DNA from: Phycisphaera sp.
GTDB lineage: Bacteria > Planctomycetota > Phycisphaerae > Phycisphaerales > Phycisphaeraceae
Assembly: GCA_023300125.1 (NCBI GenBank)
Contig: JALZVY010000032.1
Span: forward strand, 1 to 38,384
DNA length: 38,384 nucleotides
Direction of reading: 5' to 3'
A model generated the notes under the pieces. The model had not been told where the DNA came from and searched no databases. It saw nothing but the letters and a program-made list of their open reading frames with translations. Shown here piece by piece: positions 26,682 through 35,220 of the stretch; the first letter of the stretch is position 1, and the number at the start of each line of letters is the position of its first letter. Both the position numbers and the translations under genes were made by a program.

Positions 26682-27668
26682 TTAGCCGGTGGTGACGGAT
26701 GCCAGGGGCACGAGGGCTTGGATCAGTTCGTCGCGGGTGTAGCGCTGCTCGGGGTCTATGGGCAGGGCTTGTCCGTGGCCGTGGTCCGAGGCGAGGATCA
26801 GTGTGTTCTGGGCCACCGCTTCCCAGCCCATTTCGGCGGGCTGGTGGCCCACCACCATGGCGTCCACGCCCCAGGCTTCCGCCAGTTCTTGGGTGATCTT
26901 GAGGTTGTGGTAGCGCCCCCACACCAGGTCGTAGGCCGATCCGCCGGGCGCGAGGTCCTCGGGCGTGGTGTCGCGGTCCAGGACGCCTTTGTCGAATTCG
27001 TCGATGCGCTTGGGCGCCGGCAGGCTGTGGGTCATCAGCACGCCGCCGCCGGTGGCGGGGTGCGTGCGCGCGGCCAGGGGCAGGGCTTCGAGGTAGTCCT
27101 GCATGGCCTCGCGGACATCCTCGGCCTCGTCGCCGTAGAGGAAGTTCAGGCCGTTGCCAAAAGCCTCCACCACGCTCACGCCTTCTTTGGTGATGCGTTC
27201 GCCGCGCAGCTGAGCCAGTTCGTGATTGCTTTGCAAGACGACCACACGCTGCGGAAAGCGGCGTTTGAGCTCGGCGCAGCGGACGAGCATGCGCACCGAG
27301 AGGTCCATGCCGTTGATCTGGTCTGGGCCGTGGATCACTTCTTGGAGCAGCACCTGGTCGGTGCCGCCGCCTACGGGGTTATCCAGCCCGGTGGCGCGGA
27401 GGATGCGGCGCAAGTTCAAGCCGTGGTCGTGCAGGTCGCCGGTGACCCAGATGCGCCCGGGCCCGGTGAGGTGCATCGTGGCCCCGCGGCGGCGGGGGTC
27501 TTCGAGGGTGGCCTGGGTGGCGGCGCGGAAGGTCTGGGCGACCGCCGAGGCGTTGCCGACGTCCAAGGGCTTGGCGGGATCGGGGGGCTGGGGGGGGGGG
27601 CAGGCAGAGGACATGAACCCACACCATAAGATAAGGCCGGCCAAGGCCGTGGGGCCATGGTGTTTCAA
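26682..27668 (-). CDS. Calcineurin-type metallophosphoesterase, probable lipoprotein
   Basis: The protein shows GDLHDHGLN, DQVLLQEVIHGPDQIN, LQSNHELAQ, LMTHSLPAPK and VVGHQPAE, the metal-ligand motifs of the PPP/calcineurin superfamily. Its substrate is not known. Two starts are possible. ATG 27614 gives 310 residues beginning MSSACPPP. TTG 27668 gives 328 residues with a positively charged start, a hydrophobic ALAGLILWCGF stretch and the lipobox-like SSAC, with Cys23 followed by a proline-rich linker. I favour the TTG because it makes a coherent lipoprotein signal. An 11-base C tract (G tract on the plus strand, 27590-27600) lies just after the Cys. The gene is divergent from the sigma factor. 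Confidence 0.8.
   Translation of the reverse strand: MKHHGPTALAGLILWCGFMSSACPPPQPPDPAKPLDVGNASAVAQTFRAATQATLEDPRRRGATMHLTGPGRIWVTGDLHDHGLNLRRILRATGLDNPVGGGTDQVLLQEVIHGPDQINGMDLSVRMLVRCAELKRRFPQRVVVLQSNHELAQLRGERITKEGVSVVEAFGNGLNFLYGDEAEDVREAMQDYLEALPLAARTHPATGGGVLMTHSLPAPKRIDEFDKGVLDRDTTPEDLAPGGSAYDLVWGRYHNLKITQELAEAWGVDAMVVGHQPAEMGWEAVAQNTLILASDHGHGQALPIDPEQRYTRDELIQALVPLASVTTG
27590..27600. repeat. Eleven-base homopolymer (C tract in coding sense) at phosphoesterase N-terminus
   Basis: Eleven consecutive G residues on the plus strand (C in the phosphoesterase coding sense) occur a few codons after the ATG and directly after the lipobox Cys. Slipped-strand changes of one or two bases would put the enzyme out of frame. 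A sequencing-length error is the alternative. Confidence 0.8.
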
Positions 27669-27725
27669 GAGGTGGGGGGGCCGCAATAAAGGTGGGTGGA
27701 ACCGCGTTCTGCCGATGAAACGACG

Positions 27726-28334
27726 ATGCCGGACAACGATTTCGACATTCCGGACTTGTTGGACCGCGCGGCCAACGGTGACGGCCTTGCCTGGGAAGCT
27801 TTGGTGAGGGCCTACACCGGCCGGCTGTATGGGCTGCTGCTGAGCCAATGCCGCGACCCGGAACTAGCAGAAGAAATTACTCAGCAAACGTTTATGAAAT
27901 TGGTGCAGCAGCTCAAACCCGGCCCCGGAGGTTATCAAGAGCACGGGAGATTTGAACCCTGGCTCTTCCGCGTGGCCATGAATGCTCTGCGTGACGAGAT
28001 GCGGCGACGCAAACGCCAGGCGAAACCCACCGATTTTTCCGCGACCACGGCTGGCGGGGGGGCGCCTCTAACGCCCCGATCGGCGCCCGATAATCGGTCT
28101 GGGGCCCCGGGGGAAGACCCTGCCCAGGCCGTGTCCCGTGAAGAAGAACTGGCTTGGCTGCGCGAAGTCGTGGCCACGCTGCCCGAAGCCGACCGCACGG
28201 TGCTGCATCTGCGACACACCGCGCAGCTGACTTTCAAAGAAATCGCCGAGACCCTTGGCGAGCCGCTGGGCACCGTGCTTGCGCGTGGCCACCGGGCCTT
28301 GGGCAAGCTCCGCAAACTGGCCGCGGCCCAGTAG
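27726..28334 (+). CDS. ECF-type sigma-70 family RNA polymerase sigma factor
   Basis: The 202-residue protein has region 2 (ALVRAYTGRLYGLLLSQC through AEEITQQTFMKLV and FEPWLFRVAMNALRDEMRRRKR) and region 4 (LPEADRTVLHLRH, FKEIAETLGEPLGTVLARGHRALGKLRKL), joined by a ~50-residue low-complexity linker. There is no region 3, as in ECF sigmas. The start is ATG 27726 (MPDNDFDIP). A repeat-bearing membrane protein follows 60 bp downstream and an exported protein after that, so this looks like a sigma/anti-sigma/sensor unit. Target promoters are unknown. Confidence 0.9.
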   Translation: MPDNDFDIPDLLDRAANGDGLAWEALVRAYTGRLYGLLLSQCRDPELAEEITQQTFMKLVQQLKPGPGGYQEHGRFEPWLFRVAMNALRDEMRRRKRQAKPTDFSATTAGGGAPLTPRSAPDNRSGAPGEDPAQAVSREEELAWLREVVATLPEADRTVLHLRHTAQLTFKEIAETLGEPLGTVLARGHRALGKLRKLAAAQ

Positions 28335-28394
28335 AACCCCCAAGCCCCGGATGGGCTGCCAGACTAAAACGTTCCCTGATCTTGCCCCGTTCTC

Positions 28395-29294
28395 TTGAAC
28401 CTTCGCTCTGAACCCGTGTCCCATTTGCCTCCCCACGATCCGAGTCCGCATGGCCTGCCGCTTCGCGGTGAGGATGCTGCGTCCCACGGCGCTTCCGAGC
28501 CGGCGTGGACGCCTGATGAGCAGCGCCTGTTGGCGCAGCTCGACGCGGTGCTGGGCCCGGCGCAGCCGCCTGAGGGGCTGGTGGATGCGGTGGTCGATGC
28601 CACCGGCAAGCACCTGCCCGATGCGGTGGTGAACCAGGCGGAGAGCCAGTGGGTGGCAAATCTGGATCAGGCCTTGGCTCCCCCTGCCGCGCCTGCGGGT
28701 TTGGCGGACGCGGTGCTTGCGGCCACCGCCGAGCACGTGGCCGCCGCGGGCTCGGACACCGTGGCTCAGCTGGATCGCGCATTGGTCGGCACGGACGCGC
28801 CTGCGGGGCTGATCGACGCGGTGCTAGAGGCCACCCGCAAATACTTGCCCGTATCTGCTCCGGTGGGGCGCATCGGATTTGACCGCGGCACGTGGCGGCG
28901 GGGGATCGCGGCGGCCGCATTGGTGGCGATTGCCGGGGGCGCGTGGTGGATGGGCGTCGCGGGCGATCAACCGGCGGTCAATCGCCCGGTGGCAAGCCGT
29001 GACGCGCTCTCCACGCCTGCTCAGACCATGGGGGGCGACAGCCTCGCGTCGGGTCTGGAGCTTGCTCCCGATGCCGCGGAGTTGCTGGAGCCTTTCGACA
29101 CGATCGATCGCCGGCTGGCGCAGGCGCCTTCGTCTGGCGACGGCGCGGCGGACCCGGCGGCCTTGCCCGGCGAACGCTTGGCCGCGGTGGCCGACGCAGA
29201 TCTGTGGTCGGGGTCGGGGCTTGATGGCATCGACCGCGCGATTGATTGGGAGGTCGCGTTTGAGGCTGCCGATGACAGCGCGTGGCTCTTCTAG
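28395..29294 (+). CDS. Single-pass membrane protein with three N-terminal repeats, possible anti-sigma factor
   Basis: I do not recognise a named family. The 299-residue product has three repeats of a ~28-residue unit (about 46-74, 87-114, 123-151), each with the pattern L(D)xxL, then APxGLxDAVLxAT, then a KxLP-like end. After that comes a single transmembrane segment (about 168-188, RGIAAAALVAIAGGAWWMG) and a ~110-residue Asp/Glu/Ala-rich tail. Short PxGLxxxVL motifs before a membrane segment occur in anti-sigma-like proteins, so the repeats would sit in the cytoplasm, where the sigma factor is. The start is weakly defined: TTG 28395 or GTG 28416, neither with a good ribosome-binding site. 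It overlaps the third gene by reading frame only, not by start. Confidence 0.6.
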   Translation: MNLRSEPVSHLPPHDPSPHGLPLRGEDAASHGASEPAWTPDEQRLLAQLDAVLGPAQPPEGLVDAVVDATGKHLPDAVVNQAESQWVANLDQALAPPAAPAGLADAVLAATAEHVAAAGSDTVAQLDRALVGTDAPAGLIDAVLEATRKYLPVSAPVGRIGFDRGTWRRGIAAAALVAIAGGAWWMGVAGDQPAVNRPVASRDALSTPAQTMGGDSLASGLELAPDAAELLEPFDTIDRRLAQAPSSGDGAADPAALPGERLAAVADADLWSGSGLDGIDRAIDWEVAFEAADDSAWLF

Positions 29295-29326
29295 CCTGTG
29301 CCCGGAATCTCCAGGAAATCGGATTT

Positions 29327-30202
29327 ATGACCCCGCAACGCACCACTCTGTTCATCGCCGCGACCCTGGCCGCGGGCGTGCTCTTGGTGAACCAAGCCCC
29401 CTTGGCCACCGGTGCCGAGCATGGTGGTTCCGCGTCCGAGGCCCAAGGCGCCGAGGACCGTGGTGCGCGACGCGGCGCTGAACGCGGCGCTGAACGTGGG
29501 GATGATCGCGAACCGCGTGGCGAACGCCGTGCGGGCAAGAACGGCCGTGGTGGCCCCGGCCCCGGCCCCGGCCTCGGCTCCGGCTCTGACTCCGTTCCCG
29601 AGCCCATGACGTTGACCGAAGAGCAGGTGGAAGACGCGCTCGCGTTGATGATCGAGCTGGATCCCGCCATCGCGCCCAATATCGCGATGATGCGGGTCCA
29701 GCGGCCCGAACACCTGCGCCGCGCGGTGAGCCGCCGCTTTCCGCGGGTGAGCTACATGCTCAAACTCAAAGAGTCGCGGCCCGAGGTGTACGCCCTGCGG
29801 GTGAAAGACATCCGCTTGGAAAACCTCAGCAAGCGGCAAGCGCGGGCCTTGGCCGTACTGCCCCAAGGCGACGCGGGTGTCGACGCGGCGCGGGCGGCGC
29901 TGCGGTCGACGCTGGAAGAGCATTTTGTGGTGCGGCAAGACGTACGCCGGGTGGAACTCGCGGCGCTGCGCGAAAAATTGTCGCAGATGGAAGCCCGGTT
30001 GAGCACTGATGAAGCCCAGCGCGGGGCGATGATTGAAAAACGCCTGGCCGATCTCGAAGCCAGCCCGGCGCCGCACGGCGCCGCACGGGATCGTGAGCGT
30101 CGGCACGGGCGGCAGGGCGAGGCGGCGCGGGGGCAGGGCCCGCGCGGTGAGCGTGCACGCGGCCAAGGCGCTGCCGAGCGAACCGACGAAACCGCGAAGT
30201 GA
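29327..30202 (+). CDS. Exported, highly charged coiled-coil protein of the sigma-factor unit
   Basis: The 291-residue product begins with a signal peptide (MTPQRTTLFIAATLAAGVLL, likely cleavage at ATGA). An Arg/Glu/Gly-rich disordered linker follows (to about 103), then helix-rich sequence MTLTEEQVEDALALMIELD and a probable coiled coil in RRVELAALREKLSQMEARL. A second Arg/Gln/Gly-rich tail ends the protein. Nothing identifies a family with certainty; the arrangement recalls Spy/CpxP or CnrX-type periplasmic sensors next to sigma factors, an inference from gene order. AGGA lies 12 bases before ATG 29327, and the frame is open to 29282. It is the third gene of the unit and ends in a short convergent gap. 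Confidence 0.6.
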   Translation: MTPQRTTLFIAATLAAGVLLVNQAPLATGAEHGGSASEAQGAEDRGARRGAERGAERGDDREPRGERRAGKNGRGGPGPGPGLGSGSDSVPEPMTLTEEQVEDALALMIELDPAIAPNIAMMRVQRPEHLRRAVSRRFPRVSYMLKLKESRPEVYALRVKDIRLENLSKRQARALAVLPQGDAGVDAARAALRSTLEEHFVVRQDVRRVELAALREKLSQMEARLSTDEAQRGAMIEKRLADLEASPAPHGAARDRERRHGRQGEAARGQGPRGERARGQGAAERTDETAK

Positions 30203-30252
30203 TGTGGGTTGAGCGTTAATGCGGCTTGGATGTCGCCAGCCGCCAAGCCCGC

Positions 30253-31017
30253 TTAGTGTGTGGCGGGCTGCAGGTCGGCCACGCCGGCGGTGCGGAAGGC
30301 CGCCGCCCGGCGGCGGCAGGGCGGGCACATGAGGCATGGCGGCGTGTCGGGGTTGCCCGCCAGGCCGATCCCCGCCTGCTCACAGCTTTGGGCCAAGGCG
30401 AACGGGGCGCCGTATCCGCGGCCCAGTTCCACCACCTGGGCGTCGGTGTAGCTCAGCAGAGGGGCGAACAGCCGCGGGTTGACCCCCGGTTCCCCGGGAA
30501 GGGGGTCTTCAAGATCCGCGAGTTGTTCGGCCACCAGTTGGGTTTCGGTCGCCCGCGACACCGCGTCGGGCCGGGCGTTGCAGGCCACGGGCCACACCAG
30601 GGTGTCGGCTTTTTTCAGCCCTGCGTGGGCCAGAGCCTCGATCAACAGCCGGGCAGCGGCCAGCCGGGGCCGGCTTCCCGCCGCGCCAGGGCCTGAAAAC
30701 AGGCCTGGCAGAGATAGCTCGTCGAGGCGAGTGAGGCCGAAGAAATCTGCTTGCCTGCGCACCGCCTCGCGCCGCACCGCGGTGGTGTCGCGTCCGTCGT
30801 CGACAAAGACCAGCCCCACCCGCGGCTCTTCGGGGGCCGCCAGGGCCGAGGCGGTGGCCACCAGCCCGGCCAGGCCGCCGCGGTTGAGCACCAAGGTCAA
30901 GGGGTGACGGGCCATAAGAGCGTCCAGGACGGGGTGTCGGTGGGGTGTCGGCGTGGCGCAGGCGGGGCACAGGCAACCCGCAGGATCCCCGTGAAGTGTA
31001 CCGCTGTCAGTGGGCAT
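30253..31017 (-). CDS. QueC-like protein with a degenerate PP-loop
   Basis: The 254-residue protein resembles 7-cyano-7-deazaguanine synthase (QueC). The C-terminus has SCEQAG, then CLMCPPCRRRAAAF, spaced like the QueC zinc site, and LLSYTDAQVVELGRGYGAPF resembles its ligase core. The expected PP-loop SGGxDS is RGGLAG (46-51), so ATP use by the usual chemistry is unlikely. An extra CLCPAC (15-20) near the start could bind metal. It may therefore be a non-catalytic paralogue or bind a different substrate. No queuosine gene is nearby. Starts at 31017 or 31038 are possible; the 41-61-bp gap to the divergent amidotransferase gene must hold both promoters. Confidence 0.65.
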   Translation of the reverse strand: MPTDSGTLHGDPAGCLCPACATPTPHRHPVLDALMARHPLTLVLNRGGLAGLVATASALAAPEEPRVGLVFVDDGRDTTAVRREAVRRQADFFGLTRLDELSLPGLFSGPGAAGSRPRLAAARLLIEALAHAGLKKADTLVWPVACNARPDAVSRATETQLVAEQLADLEDPLPGEPGVNPRLFAPLLSYTDAQVVELGRGYGAPFALAQSCEQAGIGLAGNPDTPPCLMCPPCRRRAAAFRTAGVADLQPATH

Positions 31018-31077
31018 GCAGATACAAGCAGACCCCATGGGGTGCGGCACCGACCCCGTGCGCGGTAACCTCCGCCA

Positions 31078-31845
31078 ATGGCCATTCTCGTGCTCGAACA
31101 TCACCCGCTCGAAACCTCTGCCCGGCTGGGGCGCATCCTCAACGACAACGGCCACAAGCTGCGCGTCGTGCAGCTGCATGAGCGTGTGCCCGTGCCGGGG
31201 GACCTGCGCGGCATCGATGGGGTGATCTCGATGGGCGGTCCCATGAACGTGGACCAGGCCGGCGACCACCCTTGGATGGACGACGAGCTGGCTCTGCTTA
31301 AAAAAGCCCACGAAGCGGACCTGCCGGTGCTGGGCATCTGCCTGGGGGCGCAGCTGATCGCCCATGCGCTGGGCGGCGAAGTGGGCCCGATGGAGGGTAA
31401 GGCCGAGATCGGTTTTCACCCGGTGAACAGCACCTTTTTTGGCAGCACCGACCCCCTACATCTGGGGGTGCCCTGGAAGACCACGCCTTTTCACGCCCAC
31501 GGCCAAGAAGTGAAGAAGGCCCCGCCAGGGGGCACGCCCATCCCGCTGAGCGGCAGCGCCCGGTGCAAATGCCAGGCGTTCAAGGTGGGGCTGAACACCT
31601 ACGGTTTCCAGTACCACATGGAATGGAACCGCGACGAGATCGAACGCGTGCTGCGCGACGACCCGGTGTTTTACGCCCAGGGTGAGCAGAGCATCGAAGA
31701 GGTGTTCGACTCCATCAACGCGAACTACGAGCACTACCGCCACTTCGGCGACCGCTTGTGCCGCAACATCGCCGAGTTGATGTTCCCCATCGACAAGCGG
31801 CTGGCGCCCAGCGGGGTCAATGTCGAGAATTTTCACGCGTCTTGA
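31078..31845 (+). CDS. Class I glutamine amidotransferase (GMP-synthase-like)
   Basis: This 255-residue cytoplasmic enzyme has the class I triad: Cys88 in GICLGAQL, His180 and Glu182 in FQYHMEW. GGPMNV and GFHPVNST fit the GuaA-type stand-alone amidotransferase group (COG0518), whose members hydrolyse glutamine or gamma-glutamyl compounds such as gamma-glutamyl-putrescine. The acceptor is not predictable. It is divergent from the QueC-like gene and followed 51 bp later by the DNA glycosylase on the same strand. Confidence 0.9.
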   Translation: MAILVLEHHPLETSARLGRILNDNGHKLRVVQLHERVPVPGDLRGIDGVISMGGPMNVDQAGDHPWMDDELALLKKAHEADLPVLGICLGAQLIAHALGGEVGPMEGKAEIGFHPVNSTFFGSTDPLHLGVPWKTTPFHAHGQEVKKAPPGGTPIPLSGSARCKCQAFKVGLNTYGFQYHMEWNRDEIERVLRDDPVFYAQGEQSIEEVFDSINANYEHYRHFGDRLCRNIAELMFPIDKRLAPSGVNVENFHAS

Positions 31846-31896
31846 TCGCCTGCGCAACGGGCCCAAAGCCTGTTGACGGCCCCGAGGGCCGAGCCG

Positions 31897-32838
31897 ATGA
31901 CCACCCTCACCCTGCGCCCGCCTCCGCGATTTAACCTGCCGCGGGCGGTGTGTAGCTACGGCTATTTCGTGCTGCCGCCCAACCGGTGGGACGTGGCGAC
32001 GCAAGCCCTGCATCGGCCGCTGCGCACCGCCGGTGGGCGGGTGGTGAAAGTCGTGGTGCGCCAGCGGGCCGATGGGGTGTTGGTCGCGGCCTGCCACCGG
32101 ACGGTGCCGCGGGCCGACCACGGGGCGCTCAAAAATCAGCTGCGGCGCATGCTGCGTTTGGACGAAGACCTCAGCGCGTGGCACGCAGCGCATGCGGTGG
32201 CGAAGACCCAGCGCTTCGACCGCATGTACCGCTCGCCCACGCTGTTTGAAGACGTGGTCAAAACCATCACCTCGTGCAACGTCACCTGGCCCAACACCAT
32301 TTCGATGAACCGGCTGATGGTCGAGCACGTGGGCCACGGCGGCTTCCCCACGCCCGAGCAGCTGGCCGACTTTGGCGAAGCGCGGCTCAAAGAGCGTTGC
32401 CGCGTGGGCTACCGGGCCCAGCGCATTGTTCGCCTGGCCCGCGACGTGTTGGCCGGCTCGGTGGACCTGGCGTGGTTTGAAACCCCTGGGCGCACCAGCG
32501 ACGAGCTGTTTGAGGGTTTTCGCAGCCTCTACGGCATCGGCCCTTATGCCGCGGGCAATCTGTGCCACCTCGTGGGGGTGTATGACCGGCTGGCCATCGA
32601 CACCGAGACCTACCGGCATTTTTGCAACACCCACAAGCTCACCCGCCCCAAGGCCAGCGATGCGGCGGGGCTCAAACGCTTAGAGAAAACCATTTCTGTC
32701 CACTACGGCCGCTACGCCCCGTTTCAGTTTTTGGCGTACTGGTTTGATTTGTGGCAGGACTACCAGGCCCGCTGCGGCCCGGCGTGGCGCTGGGACCGCG
32801 ACACGGACGGGGCGAGCTTTACTGCGTCGAAGATGTAG
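31897..32838 (+). CDS. HhH-GPD DNA glycosylase, AlkA/3-methyladenine type
   Basis: The 313-residue product is a base-excision-repair glycosylase. The helix-hairpin-helix LYGIGPYAAG (211-220) is followed by the catalytic Asp235 in LAIDTET, the HhH-GPD spacing. FEDVVKTITSCNVTWPNTI is the upstream helical signature. No C-terminal four-cysteine iron-sulfur motif is present, which points to the AlkA branch and not to MutY/Nth. The start is ATG 31897; TTG 31873 is also open. It may be co-transcribed with the amidotransferase; lexA lies 3 kb away but no shared operator is visible. Confidence 0.88.
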   Translation: MTTLTLRPPPRFNLPRAVCSYGYFVLPPNRWDVATQALHRPLRTAGGRVVKVVVRQRADGVLVAACHRTVPRADHGALKNQLRRMLRLDEDLSAWHAAHAVAKTQRFDRMYRSPTLFEDVVKTITSCNVTWPNTISMNRLMVEHVGHGGFPTPEQLADFGEARLKERCRVGYRAQRIVRLARDVLAGSVDLAWFETPGRTSDELFEGFRSLYGIGPYAAGNLCHLVGVYDRLAIDTETYRHFCNTHKLTRPKASDAAGLKRLEKTISVHYGRYAPFQFLAYWFDLWQDYQARCGPAWRWDRDTDGASFTASKM

Positions 32839-32854
32839 CGGTGGGAACACCGCC

Positions 32855-34120
32855 TTATTCTTCCCGCGGGTTTGCGTACGCATCGAGCAGGGCCTGGGCG
32901 TATGCGGCCTGGCCGTCGGCATTGAGGTGGTTGCCGAAGGACAAAGCGCTTTGGGCCAGGAGGTTTTGTCCTGGGTCCAGAACCCGCAGGTTTGCGTCGG
33001 TGATGTCTGCCAGGCCTGTGAGCAGGCGCTGCCGCAGGCCGTCGGCGCCCTGGTTGGGGGGCAGGGCAAAGAGAAGCTCCGCCACGGGCGCGGCGCTGCG
33101 CCAAGCGTGGGCCAGGGTGGTCACGGCGCGGCTCACGTCTGCGTGGTCGGGGTCGTTGTCGCCCAGGGCAGAGAGCACCGCGTCGGGTGCGGGGATCAAG
33201 AGCCCTTGGTCGGACAGGCGCGACACCTTGTTCCAGACCTGATCCCACGTGTCGATTGCACCCGGGAGGTTGGCCTCGACCACGGGTTCGATGTAACCCG
33301 CGCCGCCGTAGGCCACGACCCCGACCTCGGCGTCCCAGGCCTGGGCCAGCAGTTGGGGGAACGCGCGGCAGGCATCTTGGTGGGCGGTCAACGATCCGGA
33401 TTGGGTGAGCTCGACGCCCTCGCCGTGTGAATCGCCGTAGACCAGCAGCCGGTTGGGGCGGACTGCGGGGGTGGCGAGGGTGGCGCCCGGGGCCAGGGCC
33501 AAGCCGGTCAAACGCAGCGCCGCAACCGGGGTGGTCCAGCGGTCGCCGTGGTCGAAGTGGGTGGCGCTGAAATGCACCACCGCGCTGTGAACGTGTTGGG
33601 GATCGGGGTTGAGGTCCAGGCCTTCGAGCAGGTTCAGCTCTGAGCGGTTGGGGCCCAGGGCTTGGCGGTTGGCAGGCCCGCCGTCGACGAAGGTGGTGAC
33701 CACGGGATAAGACGACCCGGGGTAGCCCGCGGCACGGAGCCAGTCGGTGTTGAAGCTGGCGACCAGACGCTGGCCGGTGAAGCTGATTTTGAAATAGGCC
33801 CCGGGAGTGTTGCTGACTGCGGCGCCGTTTGTGAAGGCCCAGTTCCACGGGCTGAAGTAGAGCTGGGATCCGCCTTGGGCAAGGGCGTGGTCGCCGGCGT
33901 GGACGCGGACCCCTTGGTCGGTGGGGGTTTGGCCCGGGGCAAAAACTTGCCCGGTGGGGGGCGGGCCCATGCGCCACATGATCACGGCGGTTTTGAGCTG
34001 CTGACGCTTGGTCGCGAGCAGGCCCGCGGCGGTCACGAGCAGCAGCAAGGCGGCGGCGGCGATCCAGAGCGCACGTGGACGTGGGGTGCGGCTCGGTTTC
34101 GCGTGGGTGGCGTTGTTCAT
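32855..34120 (-). CDS. Membrane-anchored SGNH/GDSL hydrolase
   Basis: The 421-residue protein has a basic start, one membrane helix (about 18-36), a beta-rich domain (VASFNTDWLRAAGYPGSSY region) and an SGNH catalytic domain. LLVYGDSHGEG (about 224-234) holds the Ser nucleophile, YGGAGYI block II, ALGDNDPDH block III and GNHLNADG the C-terminal block with the likely His. The fold covers lipases, esterases and acetyl-xylan esterases acting outside the membrane; the substrate is not known. ATG 34120 gives the membrane helix; the frame reaches 34159. Downstream on the minus strand only 16 bp separate it from the glycosylase gene. Confidence 0.85.
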   Translation of the reverse strand: MNNATHAKPSRTPRPRALWIAAAALLLLVTAAGLLATKRQQLKTAVIMWRMGPPPTGQVFAPGQTPTDQGVRVHAGDHALAQGGSQLYFSPWNWAFTNGAAVSNTPGAYFKISFTGQRLVASFNTDWLRAAGYPGSSYPVVTTFVDGGPANRQALGPNRSELNLLEGLDLNPDPQHVHSAVVHFSATHFDHGDRWTTPVAALRLTGLALAPGATLATPAVRPNRLLVYGDSHGEGVELTQSGSLTAHQDACRAFPQLLAQAWDAEVGVVAYGGAGYIEPVVEANLPGAIDTWDQVWNKVSRLSDQGLLIPAPDAVLSALGDNDPDHADVSRAVTTLAHAWRSAAPVAELLFALPPNQGADGLRQRLLTGLADITDANLRVLDPGQNLLAQSALSFGNHLNADGQAAYAQALLDAYANPREE

Positions 34121-34267
34121 GGCGGCGGCTGGTGGATCGGCTAGGGGTCGGAAGCGCACGCCCGCTTGCGCCCACGCGGCAACGCTGCCGCGGGCGGTGG
34201 AGCCGCGTCTGGGAACTATCGGCAGATTGGCGGCCCGGGGTTGGGTTGTGGAAGGTGCTCTAGGGAT

Positions 34268-34287
34268 GCCCCAGGGATGCCTGGGGC
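34268..34287 (-). terminator. Hairpin downstream of lpxI
   Basis: GCCCCAGG pairs with CCTGGGGC around a four-base loop, twelve bases after the lpxI stop on the minus strand. There is no following T-run, so it may be a rho-dependent end or a stabilising hairpin. The region 34121-34267 otherwise shows no gene. Confidence 0.4.
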
Positions 34288-34298
34288 GGGCGGGGGGC

Positions 34299-35135
34299 TT
34301 ACACCCCGATCAGGGCGATGCCCGCGGCGTCGGCCGCGGCGATGACCTGGTCGCGGTTGACCAAAATCACCCGCCCGGCGTCCAAAAACAAGGCCCCGGC
34401 CCCCGCGGCCTTGAGGTTGTCGATGGTCTTCACACCAACGGTGGGCACGTCGAAGCGCAGGTCTTTGGTGTCGCCGGCGCCTTTGAGCAGCGTCCACCCG
34501 CCGCCGCGGGACAGCCCGCCGGCGCGGGCGATCATGGCGTCGGTGCCCTCGACTGCTTCCACGGCGATGACGTCGCGGTCGCGCACGGCGATGGCCTGGC
34601 CGATCTCTAGGGTGTTCATCTGCATGAGCACCGGCCAGCCGAAGGCTTGGTCGGCCTTCTGCTCGTCGGTGGGGGTGCGGGTGGTCATCACACCGGGTGT
34701 GGCCAGGTGTTCGGGGATGTGCTGGGTGCTGTCGATGAGTTGGACTCCGGTGGCGGCCAGCTCGGCGGCAACGGCGGTGAGAAGGGTTTGGCTGCGCTTG
34801 TCGTGGCGCAGGGTGCGGAACCACAGCTTGGCGACGCGCCAGTCGGGCCGCATGACCAGCAGCCGCCGCCACCACTTTTGATACATGAGTTTGGACTTGT
34901 CCACCGCCCCGACCATGACCGCGTCGGTGGCGCCCATGCGGCGCAGCTTGCGCGACCACTCGCCGATGCGCAGCACCCCCACCGGGTCGAAGCGGTCGCA
35001 CAGCGATGGCAGCTCGGGGTCGAATTGACCGGCAAACCCCACCGCCACCACGCGGTGGCCCGCCGCCCGCATGCCCCGGGCGGTGAGCAGCGGCAGTTGG
35101 CCTGAGCCCGCGATGATGCCGTAGGTGCGTGTCAC
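34299..35135 (-). CDS. lpxI: UDP-2,3-diacylglucosamine diphosphatase
   Basis: LpxI hydrolyses UDP-2,3-diacylglucosamine to 2,3-diacylglucosamine-1-phosphate in lipid A synthesis, replacing LpxH in organisms that lack it. The 278-residue product has the DUF1009 signatures: GIIAGSGQLPLL at the start, GEWSRKLRRMGATDAVMVGAVDK, AVRDRDVIAVEAVEGTDAMIARAG, and FDVPTVGVKTIDNLKAAGAGALFLDAGRVI. The start is GTG 35135 (TRTYGIIAGSG); the open frame reaches into the 14-bp repeat region upstream, which is not protein. The presence of LpxI implies lipopolysaccharide, consistent with the rhamnose cluster. Its promoter must lie beside or within the repeat array. Confidence 0.93.
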   Translation of the reverse strand: MTRTYGIIAGSGQLPLLTARGMRAAGHRVVAVGFAGQFDPELPSLCDRFDPVGVLRIGEWSRKLRRMGATDAVMVGAVDKSKLMYQKWWRRLLVMRPDWRVAKLWFRTLRHDKRSQTLLTAVAAELAATGVQLIDSTQHIPEHLATPGVMTTRTPTDEQKADQAFGWPVLMQMNTLEIGQAIAVRDRDVIAVEAVEGTDAMIARAGGLSRGGGWTLLKGAGDTKDLRFDVPTVGVKTIDNLKAAGAGALFLDAGRVILVNRDQVIAAADAAGIALIGV

Positions 35136-35220
35136 GGACGGGAGTTTAAGGGGGTGGGCGTGGGCAGGGGACGACGAGCGTGGGCACGCAGGGAGAGGTG
35201 TGGTTGGGCCGCCATGTCCG

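Noticed and set aside
28068-28736. Minus-strand frames opposite the sigma factor and membrane protein
   Set aside because: Shadows; the plus-strand sigma factor has clear regions 2 and 4.
30185-31419. Long N-terminal extension of the QueC-like protein
   Set aside because: The extension is antisense to the amidotransferase gene; the credible start is at 31017 or 31038.
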